64,000 bases of DNA from Pseudomonas saponiphila (GCF_900105185.1 NZ_FNTJ01000001.1:1847501-1911500), one strand, 5' to 3'. Shown: positions 17,304 to 25,410, counted from the first letter of the stretch. Notes: a model not told the origin generated them from the sequence alone. Made by a program: numbers and translations.

Positions 17304-18170
17304 TTACTCCTCGCCCTTGAGCACATCGGGCAGGTAGGCCCGGTGAAAACCGTTGTACGACTCACTGTTGTGCGCCTTGCTCAATGGCCAGGCGCGGCTG
17401 CCGAGGCTGGCGGCGCCGTCGATGCGCAGGGTACTGCCGCTGATAAAGGCCGCGCCGGGGCTGAGCAGAAACACGATCGCGGCGCTGACTTCCGACTCCG
17501 TGCCAATGCGCTTGAGCGGCACGTGCTCGCGCAGGGTGGGGATCACCGCCTTGAACGCACCTTGGTAAGTGTCCATGCCGCTGGAGGCGATCCAGCCCGG
17601 GGCCACGGCGTTGACCCGAACCCCGGCATGGCCCCATTCGAAGGCTGCGGTCTTGGTGAAGTTGTCCATCCCCGAGCGCGCCGCGCCGGAGTGGCCCATG
17701 CCCGGCATGCCGCCCCACATGTCGGCGAGCATGTTGACGATGCTCCCGCCGTGGCGGCTCATGGACTGGTTGAAGACTTCCCGGGCCATGAGGAAACCGC
17801 CCACCAGATTGGTGCGCAACACAGTCTCGAAGCCCTTCTGATTGATCGACGCCAGCGGCGCCGGGTATTGGCCGCCGGCATTGTTCACCAGGCCGTGGAT
17901 CGGACCAAAACCTTCGATCAGTTGCGCCACCAGGGCCTTGACCGCGTCCTCGTCGCGAATGTCGCAGGCCTGCCAGTGGGCCAGGCCGCCGTCTTCGGCT
18001 ATTTCCCCGGCCACCTGCTGCAGTTTTTCCGCCTTGCGCCCCACCAGCAGCACCCGGGCGCCGAGGGCCGCCAGTTCATGGGCGGTGCAGCGGCCAATAC
18101 CGCTGCCGCCGCCGGTGACGATGATGGTCTGGCCGGCAAACAATCGGTCTTTGAAAATCGACTCGTACAC
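17304..18170 (-). CDS. atuB: Short-chain dehydrogenase AtuB
   Basis: The 288-residue classical SDR has the cofactor motif TIIVTGGGSGIGRCTAHELA near the start, LVNNAGGQYPAPLASI (NNAG motif) and the RVNAVAPGWIASSGMD block that follows the catalytic region. The usual YxxxK is represented by GMGHSGAARSGMDNFTKTA, where the expected Tyr is not evident, as in some 2,4-dienoyl-CoA-reductase-like SDRs. A role in citronellol/citronellal oxidation is proposed for Atu SDRs. I chose the second of two adjacent GTG codons (18168-18170), eight bases after AAAGGAG; the first GTG would add one residue. Confidence 0.85.
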   Translation of the reverse strand: MYESIFKDRLFAGQTIIVTGGGSGIGRCTAHELAALGARVLLVGRKAEKLQQVAGEIAEDGGLAHWQACDIRDEDAVKALVAQLIEGFGPIHGLVNNAGGQYPAPLASINQKGFETVLRTNLVGGFLMAREVFNQSMSRHGGSIVNMLADMWGGMPGMGHSGAARSGMDNFTKTAAFEWGHAGVRVNAVAPGWIASSGMDTYQGAFKAVIPTLREHVPLKRIGTESEVSAAIVFLLSPGAAFISGSTLRIDGAASLGSRAWPLSKAHNSESYNGFHRAYLPDVLKGEE

Positions 18171-18183
18171 CACGGCAACTCCT

Positions 18184-19974
18184 TTAATTGACGGCGTCGG
18201 CGATGCGCTGCGGCACCGGGATCTGGATCTCCAGCAACTGCTGGGCGAAGGCCTTGCCTTGCGGGTCGATGCGCAGGCTGGCGACACCGCCGCCGCCCAG
18301 GGCGTTTTCCAGGAGGAAATTGAGGCTGTGGGTGCCCGGCAGGTACCAGCGCTGTACGCGGCCGTGGACTGGGTCGAGCACGTGGCCCATCCAGTCCGCC
18401 AGCACTTCGGGAGTCAGGGCTTCGGCGATCCATGGCAGGTAGTCGGGGTGGCGCGCCAGCACGCCGATGTTGCTGTGGTTGCCCTTGTCGCCCGAGCGCG
18501 CCACCGCCAGCTTGACCAGGGGCACGCTGGCATCGGGACGGCCTTGGGGCTTGGGCAGTGAATGCGCGGCGGGCAGGGCGCCAGGGTCCAGCGGCCCGGT
18601 CCGGGGCAGGGTACAGGGATGCTGCTGGCCGGCAAAGTCGATGTGCAGCTGGCAGGCGTCCTTGTCCAGCAGAAACGAGAACAGACGGATGACCGGATAG
18701 ACCGTGGGCCGCCCGCCGACAATTCCGGTCAGGCCCGGGGCCATGCCGGTGGCGGCCTGGGCGATTTCCCGGGAGAACAGCACCAGCGCCGCCTTGTGCG
18801 GGTGACGTACCGCCAGCTTGATCACCACTTCGCGGCTGTCCTGGCGGCGGCCGTGGGGACCGTAGGTGGCTTCGCTGCCCAGCAGCTCGATATTGACTTC
18901 GCTGTAGTCCGGCCAGCCACGCTGGGCAAACATCTCGCGGGTCTTGTCGATAATCGCCTGGCTGACCCGGCGCGCCTTGGCTACTGCATCGATCCCGGCC
19001 ATCAGGCAACTGGCGGTGCAGCGGAAGCCGTCCGGGTAGGTGGCGCTGACCTTGTACTGGTGGCTGGGGGGCAGGCCCTTGGCGCCCTGCACCGCCACGG
19101 CATTCGGCGCTTGCTGATGCAGTTGCACCTCGGAGAAGTCGCACACCACATCCGGAAGCAGGTACGCCTGTGGATTGCCGATTTCGTACAGCAATTGTTC
19201 GCCAACCGTCAGCGGGCTGATCAGCCCGCCGCTGCCTGGCGCCTTGCTGACCACGAACCGGCCGTCGGCTTCGACCTCGACGATGGGAAAGCCGATGTGC
19301 TCGTAGTCCGGTACGTCGCGCCAATCGGTGAAGTTGCCGCCGGTGCACTGGGCGCCGCATTCGATGATGTGCCCGGCCAGGGCGGCCTGGGCCAGGCGGT
19401 CGTAGTCCTGCCACGACCAGTTGAACTCGTGGACCAGGGCGGCGCTGACCACCGCGCTGTCGACGCCGCGCCCGGTGATCACGATATCCGCCCCCAGGCC
19501 CAGGGCTTCGACGATGCCCGGGGCACCAAGGTAGGCATTGATGGAGACACACATCGGCGGCAGGGGCGCGCCGCTGAACATCTCCTTGATCCCGGCGCTG
19601 GCCAGTTGCTTGAACTGCGGTTGCAGGTCGTCCCCCAGCAGCACGGCGATCTTCAGCGGCACCCCGGCCTGCTCGCAGGCGGCGCGCAAGGCATGGGCGC
19701 AGGCGTGGGGATTGACCCCGCCGGCATTGCTGATGACGCGGATCTTCTGTGCATGGATCGAGCCCAGCAAGGGAGCGAGCACCTCGACGAAGTCCGTGGC
19801 GTAACCGGCGTTCGGGTCCTTCAGGCGTGCACCGGCCATGATCGACAGGGTGATCTCGGCCAGATAGTCGAACACCAGGTAGTCCAGGCGTGCGCCGTGC
19901 ACCAGTTGCGCGGCGGCGCTGCAGGTGTCGCCCCAGAAGGCGCTGGCGCAGCCGATTCGTACAGTCTTGGTCAT
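18184..19974 (-). CDS. atuA: Acyclic terpene utilisation protein AtuA (DUF1446)
   Basis: The 596-residue protein begins TKTVRIGCASAFWGDTCSAA and continues LDYLVFDYLAEITLSIMA and KIRVISNAGGVNPHACAHAL. These are conserved in the AtuA/DUF1446 family. The middle includes VITGRGVDSAVVSAALVHEF and GGNFTDWRDVPDYEHIGFP. The C-terminal part (VKLAVARSGDKGNHSNIGVL) is the second conserved AtuA domain. The gene is needed for growth on citronellol in related pseudomonads, but its biochemical activity is not established. It is the first gene of the atuABCDEF operon and is transcribed from the operator-bearing gap shared with atuR. Confidence 0.92.
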   Translation of the reverse strand: MTKTVRIGCASAFWGDTCSAAAQLVHGARLDYLVFDYLAEITLSIMAGARLKDPNAGYATDFVEVLAPLLGSIHAQKIRVISNAGGVNPHACAHALRAACEQAGVPLKIAVLLGDDLQPQFKQLASAGIKEMFSGAPLPPMCVSINAYLGAPGIVEALGLGADIVITGRGVDSAVVSAALVHEFNWSWQDYDRLAQAALAGHIIECGAQCTGGNFTDWRDVPDYEHIGFPIVEVEADGRFVVSKAPGSGGLISPLTVGEQLLYEIGNPQAYLLPDVVCDFSEVQLHQQAPNAVAVQGAKGLPPSHQYKVSATYPDGFRCTASCLMAGIDAVAKARRVSQAIIDKTREMFAQRGWPDYSEVNIELLGSEATYGPHGRRQDSREVVIKLAVRHPHKAALVLFSREIAQAATGMAPGLTGIVGGRPTVYPVIRLFSFLLDKDACQLHIDFAGQQHPCTLPRTGPLDPGALPAAHSLPKPQGRPDASVPLVKLAVARSGDKGNHSNIGVLARHPDYLPWIAEALTPEVLADWMGHVLDPVHGRVQRWYLPGTHSLNFLLENALGGGGVASLRIDPQGKAFAQQLLEIQIPVPQRIADAVN

Positions 19975-20009
19975 GGCAGGGCTCTCGGAAAAACAACTGC
20001 GAGGAGGCT

Positions 20010-20027
20010 ACCAAGCAAGCGCTTGGT
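20010..20027. promoter_or_regulatory. AtuR-type operator 1
   Basis: The 16-mer CCAAGCAAGCGCTTGG at 20011-20026 has 6-bp arms CCAAGC/GCTTGG (7 bp with the flanking A and T) around a 4-base spacer. It lies 36 bases upstream of the atuA start. Published work on P. aeruginosa reports AtuR binding to two inverted repeats in the atuA-atuR gap; position and number match. Confidence 0.85.
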
Positions 20028-20055
20028 TTGTAAATGGGCCGATGGATTCTTCTGC

Positions 20056-20071
20056 CCAAGCGCTTGCTTGG
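20056..20071. promoter_or_regulatory. AtuR-type operator 2
   Basis: CCAAGCGCTTGCTTGG is the exact reverse complement of operator 1, placed 45 bases from it centre to centre. It faces atuR, so binding could shut down both divergent promoters, including autorepression. Confidence 0.85.
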
Positions 20072-20152
20072 TGATCCCGGGGAGCTTAAATTGCGCGCGC
20101 TACAGCCGGTTTCGGGCTGGGCTCTTGATGAAGTGACGCTAGGAGAACACCG

Positions 20153-20788
20153 GTGGACGAGCAAAAAGCCTTGCAGGTGGTACGCGAGCTGATTGCCAGC
20201 GGGCAAGTGACCGATCCCGACAGTGCCCGGGGCAAACTGTTGCAGACCGCCGCCCATCTGTTTCGCAACAAGGGCTACGAACGCACCACGGTGCGCGATC
20301 TGGCCAGCGCGGTGGGCATCCAGTCCGGCAGCATCTTTCACCACTTCAAGAGCAAGGACGACATCCTGCGGGCGGTGATGCAGGAAACCATCCACTACAA
20401 CACCGCCCTGATGCGCGCCGAGCTGGCCGAGGCCGGCAGCGTGCGCGAGCGGGTGCTGGCGCTGATCCGCTGCGAACTGCAATCGATCATGGGCGGCAGC
20501 GGCGAAGCCATGGCGGTGCTGGTGTACGAATGGCGTTCGCTGTCTGCGCAAGGTCAGGCCGAGGTGCTGGCCCTGCGCGACATCTATGAACAGATCTGGC
20601 TCCAGGTGCTGGGGGAGGCCAAGGCCGCCGGGTTTATCAAGGGCGATGTGTTCATCACTCGGCGCTTTCTCACGGGCGCGTTGTCCTGGACCACCACCTG
20701 GTTTCGGGCCCAGGGCAGCATGACCCTGGAGCAGTTGGCCGAGGAGGCCCTGCTGCTGGTGCTCAAGGATCATTCGCAGGCCGACTGA
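20153..20788 (+). CDS. atuR: TetR-family repressor AtuR
   Basis: The 211-residue TetR regulator carries the helix-turn-helix near residues 25-70 (KLLQTAAHLFRNKGYERTTV; DLASAVGIQSGSIFHHFKSK). The C-terminal ligand-binding domain has no recognisable subfamily motif. The GTG at 20153 has AGGAG seven bases upstream. It is divergent from atuA, with two mirror-image palindromes between them. In P. aeruginosa AtuR represses the atu operon and is released during growth on acyclic terpenes; that role is inferred here from gene order and operators. Confidence 0.9.
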   Translation: MDEQKALQVVRELIASGQVTDPDSARGKLLQTAAHLFRNKGYERTTVRDLASAVGIQSGSIFHHFKSKDDILRAVMQETIHYNTALMRAELAEAGSVRERVLALIRCELQSIMGGSGEAMAVLVYEWRSLSAQGQAEVLALRDIYEQIWLQVLGEAKAAGFIKGDVFITRRFLTGALSWTTTWFRAQGSMTLEQLAEEALLLVLKDHSQAD

Positions 20789-20872
20789 TTCTGCCGTGCA
20801 ACGTTGTCGAAGAGCCTTAAAGCGCCTAGCTTTAGAGCATTATTTTTCTTTTGTCCGAGGTGGGTTGCCTTG

Positions 20873-21667
20873 ATGTCCTTGTCGCTGCGATCAGCCTTGC
20901 GAATGCTCTTGCTGGCGCTGGCAACCCTTTGGGTCTGTCCAGTCTCCTCGGCGCAACTGGTGCGGGTCGCGGCGGCGCATTTTCCGCCCTATACCGTCCG
21001 TCCTGAAACCGGTGCCGACACTGGCCTGTTGCCGCAGCTGGTGGAGGCCCTGAACCAGTCCCAGAGCAAGTACCAGTTCGTCCTGGTGCCGACCTCGATT
21101 CCCCGGCGTTTCCGCGATTTCGAACAAGGCCGGGTCGACCTGGCGATCTTCGAGAATCCGGCCTGGGGCTGGAAGGACATTGACCACACCAGCGTCGACA
21201 TGGGCCTGGAGGATGCGGAGATCTTCGTCGCCCAGCGCCAGCCCAATCGTGGCCAGGAGTATTTCGCCGACCTCAAGGGCAAGCGCCTGGCACTGTTCAG
21301 TGGCTATCACTACGCCTTTGCCCAGTTCAACGCCGACCCCAAGTACCTGGCCGACACCTACAACGCCACGCTTACCTATTCCCACGACAGCAACCTGCTG
21401 ATGGTCCTGCGGGGCAGGGCGGACATAGCCCTGGTGACCCGCTCCTACCTCAGCGATTTCCTGGCCCGCAATGTCCAGGACGACGGCCAGTTGCTGGTGT
21501 CCCAGCGCATCGACCAGGTTTACCACCACTACAGCCTGATCCGCCCCCAGGCGCCGATCAGCGCCGAGGACTTTGCCGGGCTGCTGCAAAAACTGCGGGA
21601 CAACGGCCAGATGCGCAAGATCTTCGACCCCTACCGCATCGTCGTGATGCCCGTGCCCCACGCCTGA
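20873..21667 (+). CDS. Periplasmic amino-acid-type solute-binding protein (SBP_bac_3 fold)
   Basis: The 264-residue protein starts at the ATG at 20873 and has a Sec signal peptide (LRMLLLALATLWVCPVSSAQ). The mature region begins VRVAAAHFPPYTVRPETGAD and continues LLPQLVEALNQ, RFRDFEQGRVDLAIFENPAW, GKRLALFSGYHYAFAQFNA and VLRGRADIALVTRSYL. This is the two-lobed fold of family 3 solute-binding proteins. No ABC permease or ATPase is adjacent, so it may feed a transporter encoded elsewhere or act as an orphan sensor protein. The ligand cannot be inferred. A terminator follows directly. Confidence 0.82.
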   Translation: MSLSLRSALRMLLLALATLWVCPVSSAQLVRVAAAHFPPYTVRPETGADTGLLPQLVEALNQSQSKYQFVLVPTSIPRRFRDFEQGRVDLAIFENPAWGWKDIDHTSVDMGLEDAEIFVAQRQPNRGQEYFADLKGKRLALFSGYHYAFAQFNADPKYLADTYNATLTYSHDSNLLMVLRGRADIALVTRSYLSDFLARNVQDDGQLLVSQRIDQVYHHYSLIRPQAPISAEDFAGLLQKLRDNGQMRKIFDPYRIVVMPVPHA

Positions 21668-21673
21668 GCCCCT

Positions 21674-21700
21674 GGCGCCCCGAGGGGCGCCTAAATTTTT
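21674..21700 (+). terminator. Rho-independent terminator
   Basis: A perfect 8-bp GC-rich stem, GGCGCCCC / GGGGCGCC with a 2-base loop, is followed by TAAATTTTT. It begins six bases after the stop of the solute-binding protein gene. Confidence 0.8.
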
Positions 21701-21751
21701 CCCGCCGGCCCACGTCACTTGCTTGAATGCCCTTTGACGGTGAGGCCTGCC

Positions 21752-22099
21752 ATGTCCCTTGTAAGTCCGCTGAGTGTCGAAATCCTGTCGGCGGCCGTGC
21801 TATCGGGCATCGATGAGGTTGGCGCCCGGCCTCGGTTGTTCCCGGCATGGCGCAGCCAGGGCCAGGAGTCCTTGGCCCCGGGGCCCCAGGCCGAGCGGCA
21901 GGATCAGTTGGCGTTCTGGCTGTCGGCCCAGGTGCACGCGCTGTACCTGGACCCGCCGGGCGCGCCGCCACCGCCACCCGCCCACGCCGATGCCTGTGCC
22001 GGGCCAAACCGTTGTCGGTACTGCCGGCAGGACTTCGATCTTTTGCACAAACGTGCCGCGTTGCTGGTGCTGGGGTGCAGTGGCCTGCTGGAGGGGTGA
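21752..22099 (+). CDS. Hypothetical small protein with a Cys cluster
   Basis: The 115-residue protein starts at the ATG at 21752 (MSLVSPLSVEILSAAVLSG). The middle holds a proline run (LDPPGAPPPPPAHADAC). The C-terminal third has CAGPNRCRYCRQDFD, a C-x5-C-x2-C cluster that could bind a metal, though no fourth ligand is obvious nearby. I do not recognise a family. It lies between the solute-binding protein gene and the disrupted pvdS, converging on pvdS. The coding call is supported by GC-rich codon use and frame length only. Confidence 0.5.
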   Translation: MSLVSPLSVEILSAAVLSGIDEVGARPRLFPAWRSQGQESLAPGPQAERQDQLAFWLSAQVHALYLDPPGAPPPPPAHADACAGPNRCRYCRQDFDLLHKRAALLVLGCSGLLEG

Positions 22100-22113
22100 G
22101 CGGTGCTCGGCGC

Positions 22114-22279
22114 TCAGCGCCGGGCGAAGCTATCGGGGCGGTTGCCCGAGACTTTGCGGCAATGCACCAGGGCATCGCGAATCATGAAATTGACCAGGGT
22201 CGGCGAGACGCCCAGCTCCTTGGCGATGTCCTTTTGCGGGACCCCGTGCAAGCGATACATCTCGAAGGCATAGCGGGTG
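22114..22279 (-). pseudogene. pvdS: pvdS, C-terminal fragment (cut off by IS21-family insertion)
   Basis: Reading leftwards from the insertion point, the frame resumes RYAFEMYRLHGVPQKDIAKE and continues LGVSPTLVNFMIRDALVHCR to RPDSFARR and a stop. These 52 codons are sigma region 4, including the helix-turn-helix that contacts the -35 element, and they match the C-terminus of PvdS almost word for word. The bases 22273-22279 (GCGGGTG) are one copy of the 7-bp target duplication; the rest of the gene resumes at 24921. A frame starting inside the IS (22332) could translate this piece with an unrelated leader, but it would lack core-binding region 2. Confidence 0.93.
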
Positions 22280-22296
22280 TGCGGATTTCGGAGCAC

Positions 22297-22374
22297 CGTG
22301 ACCGGCCGTTTCGGTTGATCGTGACCGGTCATTTCGCTAACGCGTGACCGCTCATTTCGGTAGCAACGTGACCG
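22297..22374 (+). repeat. Multiple terminal repeats at the left end of the IS
   Basis: The box CGTGACCG occurs at 22297, 22320, 22343 and 22367, that is every 23-24 bases. Each is followed by a TTTCG-like motif (CATTTCGCTAA, CATTTCGGTAG). Inverted copies (GGTCACG) lie at 22400 and 22422. Such internal end repeats are known as transposase-binding sites in the IS21 family. Confidence 0.85.
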
Positions 22375-22504
22375 ATTTTCCGCCTGTTCCGAAACAGGTG
22401 GTCACGGCTTACCGAAATCGCCGGTCACGACTTAGCGAAAGCCTTCCCCTTCGTTGCGCATGACCTGATGCGCCGCCATCCTCGACCGATTTCGGGAGAG
22501 GAAG

Positions 22505-24190
22505 ATGGCGGCGCCGCGAGTAGCCATGCGAAACATCAAAGAATGTCTGCGCCTCAAGTTTGAGGCCGGCTTGTCCCACGAGAAGATTGCCCGTGCCTTG
22601 CAGCTGTCCAAGGGCGTGGTTAGCAAGTACATCGCGGCGGCGCGGGTGGCCGGGCTGGACTGGCCGGCGCTGGTGGCCATGGACGAGGCCGCGCTGGCGG
22701 CCGCCTTGTTTGCACCGACGTCGACGAACAAGCCGCGCGGTGAGCGAGTGCTGCCCGATGTGCTGAGCATCCACCGCGAGTTGCGACGCAAGGGCGTGAC
22801 CTTGCAGCTGCTGTGGGAGGAATATCTCGCCGCGCATGCGGGCCAGCCGACCTACCGCTACACCCAGTTCGTCGAGCACTACCGGCGCTACGCCCAGACG
22901 CTCAAACGTTCGATGCGTCAGCTGCACCGTGCGGGCGAGAAGCTATTCATCGACTATGCCGGGCCGACGCTGCCGGTGGTCGACCCGGCCACCGGCGAAG
23001 TGCGCCGGGCGCACATCTTCGTCGCCGCCCTGGGCGCCTCGAATTACACCTATGCCTGCGCGACGCCAGGCGAAACCCAGGTGGACTGGCTGACCTCGCT
23101 GGGCCAGGCTCTGACCTACTTTGGCGGCGTGCCGGAAATGGTTGTGCCGGACAATCCGCGCGCCCTGGTCGCCCAGCCGGATCGCTACGAGCCGGGCCTG
23201 AACCGGGCCACGCTGGAGTGCGCGCGTCATTACCAGACGGTGATCCTGCCGGCACGGCCACGCAAGCCTCAGGACAAGGCCAAGGCCGAGGTGGCGGTGC
23301 AGGTGGTCGAGCGCTGGATCATGGCGCGGCTGCGCCATCGGCAGTTCTTCAGCCTGCATGCGCTTAACCAGGCCATCGCCGAGCTGCTGGAGGATCTGAA
23401 TCGGCGCCCGTTCAAGCGGCTCGATGGCTGCCGGCGCGACTGGTTCGAGCGCCTGGATCGCCCGGCCTTGCGAGCGCTGCCGGTGCATCCCTACGAGGTC
23501 GCCACCTTCAAGCGCTGCAAGGTCAGCATCGACTACCACATCGAGGTCAATGGCAGCTTCTACAGCGTGCCCTCCGCCCTGGCCCGGCAGAACGTGGACG
23601 TGCGACTGACGGCACACACCCTGGAAGTGCTGCATGGCAACCGGCGGGTGGCCAGCCACCTGCTGCTGGGGCGACGCGGCGCTTACAGTACCCAGCGCGA
23701 GCACATGCCCGCGGCGCACCAGGCGCATCGCGAATGGACGCCACAACGCCTGCTCGACTGGGGCGCGCGGATCGGCCCCTACACGCGCCAACTGATCGAT
23801 CACCAACTGACCCACAAGCCGCACCCGGAGATGGGCTACCGCGCCTGCCTCGGCCTGCTCTCGCTGGCCCGGCGCTATGGCAATGCACGCCTGGAAGCCG
23901 CTGCCGAACGTGCCGTACACCTGCGCGCCTTCACCGGGCGCAGCGTGCGCAACCTGCTCCAGCAAGGCCTGGATCAACAGCCGCTGCCCCAGCGTGCCGC
24001 CGAAACGACCTTACCCGGCGACCACGAGAACGTCCGTGGCGCCGACTACTACCAACCCCCGCAACAGGAGCTGTTCGATGATGCCGCAACACACCCTGAA
24101 TCAACTGCACCAGCTACGCCTGGACGGCATGGCCCGCGCCCTGGAAGAGCAATGGACGCTGCCGGCCAGCCACAGCCTGAGCTTCGATGA
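22505..24190 (+). CDS. istA: IS21-family transposase IstA
   Basis: The 561-residue transposase has an N-terminal helix-turn-helix ([40 protein letters not shown]) and an rve-type catalytic core. The DDE residues can be read as Asp in [13 protein letters not shown], Asp in [12 protein letters not shown] and Glu in [19 protein letters not shown]. The C-terminal Mu-like barrel region follows ([16 protein letters not shown]). The ATG at 22505 has GAGAGGAAG upstream. The 3' end overlaps istB by 113 bases in another frame. I see no stop or frameshift, so the enzyme should be functional. Confidence 0.93.
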   Translation: MAAPRVAMRNIKECLRLKFEAGLSHEKIARALQLSKGVVSKYIAAARVAGLDWPALVAMDEAALAAALFAPTSTNKPRGERVLPDVLSIHRELRRKGVTLQLLWEEYLAAHAGQPTYRYTQFVEHYRRYAQTLKRSMRQLHRAGEKLFIDYAGPTLPVVDPATGEVRRAHIFVAALGASNYTYACATPGETQVDWLTSLGQALTYFGGVPEMVVPDNPRALVAQPDRYEPGLNRATLECARHYQTVILPARPRKPQDKAKAEVAVQVVERWIMARLRHRQFFSLHALNQAIAELLEDLNRRPFKRLDGCRRDWFERLDRPALRALPVHPYEVATFKRCKVSIDYHIEVNGSFYSVPSALARQNVDVRLTAHTLEVLHGNRRVASHLLLGRRGAYSTQREHMPAAHQAHREWTPQRLLDWGARIGPYTRQLIDHQLTHKPHPEMGYRACLGLLSLARRYGNARLEAAAERAVHLRAFTGRSVRNLLQQGLDQQPLPQRAAETTLPGDHENVRGADYYQPPQQELFDDAATHPESTAPATPGRHGPRPGRAMDAAGQPQPELR

Positions 24191-24827
24191 ACGCCTCGGC
24201 CTACTGCTCGACCGCGAACTGGCCTGGCGTGACAACCAGCGCCTGGTACGGCTGCGCAAGAAGGCCAAGCTCAAGTACGCCAACGCCTGCCTGGAAGATC
24301 TCGACCGCCGCACCGGACGCGCCCTGGACGAGCGTCTGATCGCCACCCTGGCCAGTGGCGACTGGATCCGCCAGCAGCACAACCTGCTGCTGACCGGCCC
24401 GACCGGTGCCGGCAAAACCTGGCTGGCCTGCGCCCTGGGCAACCAGGCCTGCCGCCAGGGCTATAGCACCCTGTACCTGCGCACCCCGCGCCTGCTGGAA
24501 CAACTGCGCATCGCTCATGGCGACGGCAGCTTCGGCCGTACCCTGCAACAGCTGGCAAAGGTCGACGTCCTGGTGCTGGACGACTGGGCGCTAGCCCCGC
24601 TGGAGGAAGGAGCCCGGCATGACCTGCTGGAGGTGATCGACGACCGCGCTGGCAGCCGCTCCACCATCCTGACGAGCCAACTGCCCATCGAGCACTGGCA
24701 CGGCTGGATCAACGACCCGACCCTGGCCGATGCCATCCTCGACCGCCTGGTGCACAACGCCTACCGACTGACGATGAAAGGCGAGTCGCTGCGCCGAAAA
24801 AAAGCCGAGGAACAAGCCGCATCGTGA
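24078..24827 (+). CDS. istB: IS21-family AAA+ helper ATPase IstB
   Basis: The 249-residue DnaC-like ATPase shows the Walker A motif [19 protein letters not shown] near residue 105, Walker B in [16 protein letters not shown] near residue 170, and the sensor-1-like block [18 protein letters not shown]. The C-terminal segment [19 protein letters not shown] is typical of IstB. IstB assembles on target DNA and stimulates IstA strand transfer. The ATG at 24078 has CAGGAG upstream, within istA; a second ATG follows immediately. The gene is full length. Confidence 0.93.
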   Translation: MMPQHTLNQLHQLRLDGMARALEEQWTLPASHSLSFDERLGLLLDRELAWRDNQRLVRLRKKAKLKYANACLEDLDRRTGRALDERLIATLASGDWIRQQHNLLLTGPTGAGKTWLACALGNQACRQGYSTLYLRTPRLLEQLRIAHGDGSFGRTLQQLAKVDVLVLDDWALAPLEEGARHDLLEVIDDRAGSRSTILTSQLPIEHWHGWINDPTLADAILDRLVHNAYRLTMKGESLRRKKAEEQAAS

Positions 24828-24873
24828 CCGATGCGATTACAATCCAGAACCCGCGCAACCGGGGTGGAAGCAC

Positions 24874-24904
24874 CGGTCACGTATTAGCGAAACGCTCGGT
24901 CACG
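24874..24904 (-). repeat. Terminal repeats at the right end of the IS
   Basis: Two copies of CGGTCACG (reverse of CGTGACCG) lie at 24874 and 24897, 23 bases apart, with TTAGCGAAAC between them. They mirror the left-end array and the spacing from the tip, as expected for transposase-binding sites. Confidence 0.8.
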
Positions 24905-24905
24905 T

Positions 24906-25310
24906 TCACCGAAATCCGCAGCGGGTGCGGCTGGGCAATTCGGTCAGGGCATCGGCAATGTGTTCCAGGGTGGAAAAGTTCATGTGCGAGGTTTCGGGCG
25001 AAGCGCCATGAATCACCACATTCAAGCCTTCCTCTTCGGTGCCCGAATACTTCTGCTCCAGCGCCTGCTTGCGGTAATGGTCGATGGCCAGATTGCGCAC
25101 GATCTGGAACAGGTAGCTGAGCTGGGCCTTGAACGAGGAGGTGATTTGCGGGGCCGACTGCAAGCGGAAAAAGGCGTCCTGGACCACGTCTTCAGCCCGG
25201 GACCTGCAGCCGGTAATCCGTGCTGCGATCTTGACCAGGATCAGGCGGTTGTCGACAAAAGCCTGGAGTAACGGTGAATCGCACCTGCTTGTGGATACTG
25301 GTTCCGTCAT
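24906..25310 (-). pseudogene. pvdS: pvdS, N-terminal fragment (iron-starvation ECF sigma factor, interrupted after codon 130)
   Basis: The ATG at 25308-25310 opens MTEPVSTSRCDSPLLQAF and continues VKIAARITGCRSRAEDVVQD (region 2), LSYLFQIVRNLAIDHYRKQA (promoter melting and -10 recognition) and SPETSHMNFSTLEHIADALT. The native frame runs to ELPSRTR at 24921, then reads into the IS as CGFR and stops at 24906, giving 134 residues. PvdS directs RNA polymerase to pyoverdine genes under iron starvation. This fragment keeps core-binding region 2 but lacks all of region 4, so it should be inactive. It might compete weakly for core polymerase. A Fur-overlapped sigma-70 promoter lies upstream. Confidence 0.95.
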
Positions 25311-25381
25311 GGAAATCACCTTGTTGCAAAGAGGTAAGTGGGACGTCAGAAAAGTCTGACCTGTCCTACACATCGAGCGAC

Positions 25382-25410
25382 AAATTAGGCTGAATGATAA
25401 TGATTGTCAA
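25382..25410 (-). promoter_or_regulatory. pvdS promoter overlapped by a Fur box
   Basis: On the minus strand TTGACA (25405-25410), a 17-base spacer and TAATTT (25382-25387) form a good sigma-70 promoter 70-100 bases before the pvdS start. The core at 25395-25409, TGATAATGATTGTCA, is a near-perfect 7-1-7 Fur site (TGATAAT / ATTGTCA, one mismatch between arms). Fur-Fe would block the -35 element, matching the known iron repression of pvdS. Confidence 0.85.

Larger units (their letters stand above)
22280..24920 (+). mobile_element. Complete IS21-family insertion sequence (2,641 bp) inside pvdS
   Basis: The element begins TGCGGATTTCGG and ends CCGAAATCCGCA, giving perfect 12-base terminal inverted repeats with the TG...CA tips typical of IS21. 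It is flanked on both sides by GCGGGTG (22273-22279 and 24921-24927), a 7-bp target duplication; IS21 elements usually make 4-8 bp. Inside are istA and istB in the usual overlapping order, plus repeated CGTGACCG boxes at both ends. Removing the element and one duplicate restores an uninterrupted 182-codon pvdS. Both genes are intact, so it may still be mobile. I do not name the specific ISfinder member. Confidence 0.95.

Noticed and set aside
22114..22332. Small stand-alone gene with a sigma region 4-like helix-turn-helix
   Set aside because: Its start lies inside the IS; the sequence from 22272 leftwards is the displaced end of pvdS, not an independent gene.
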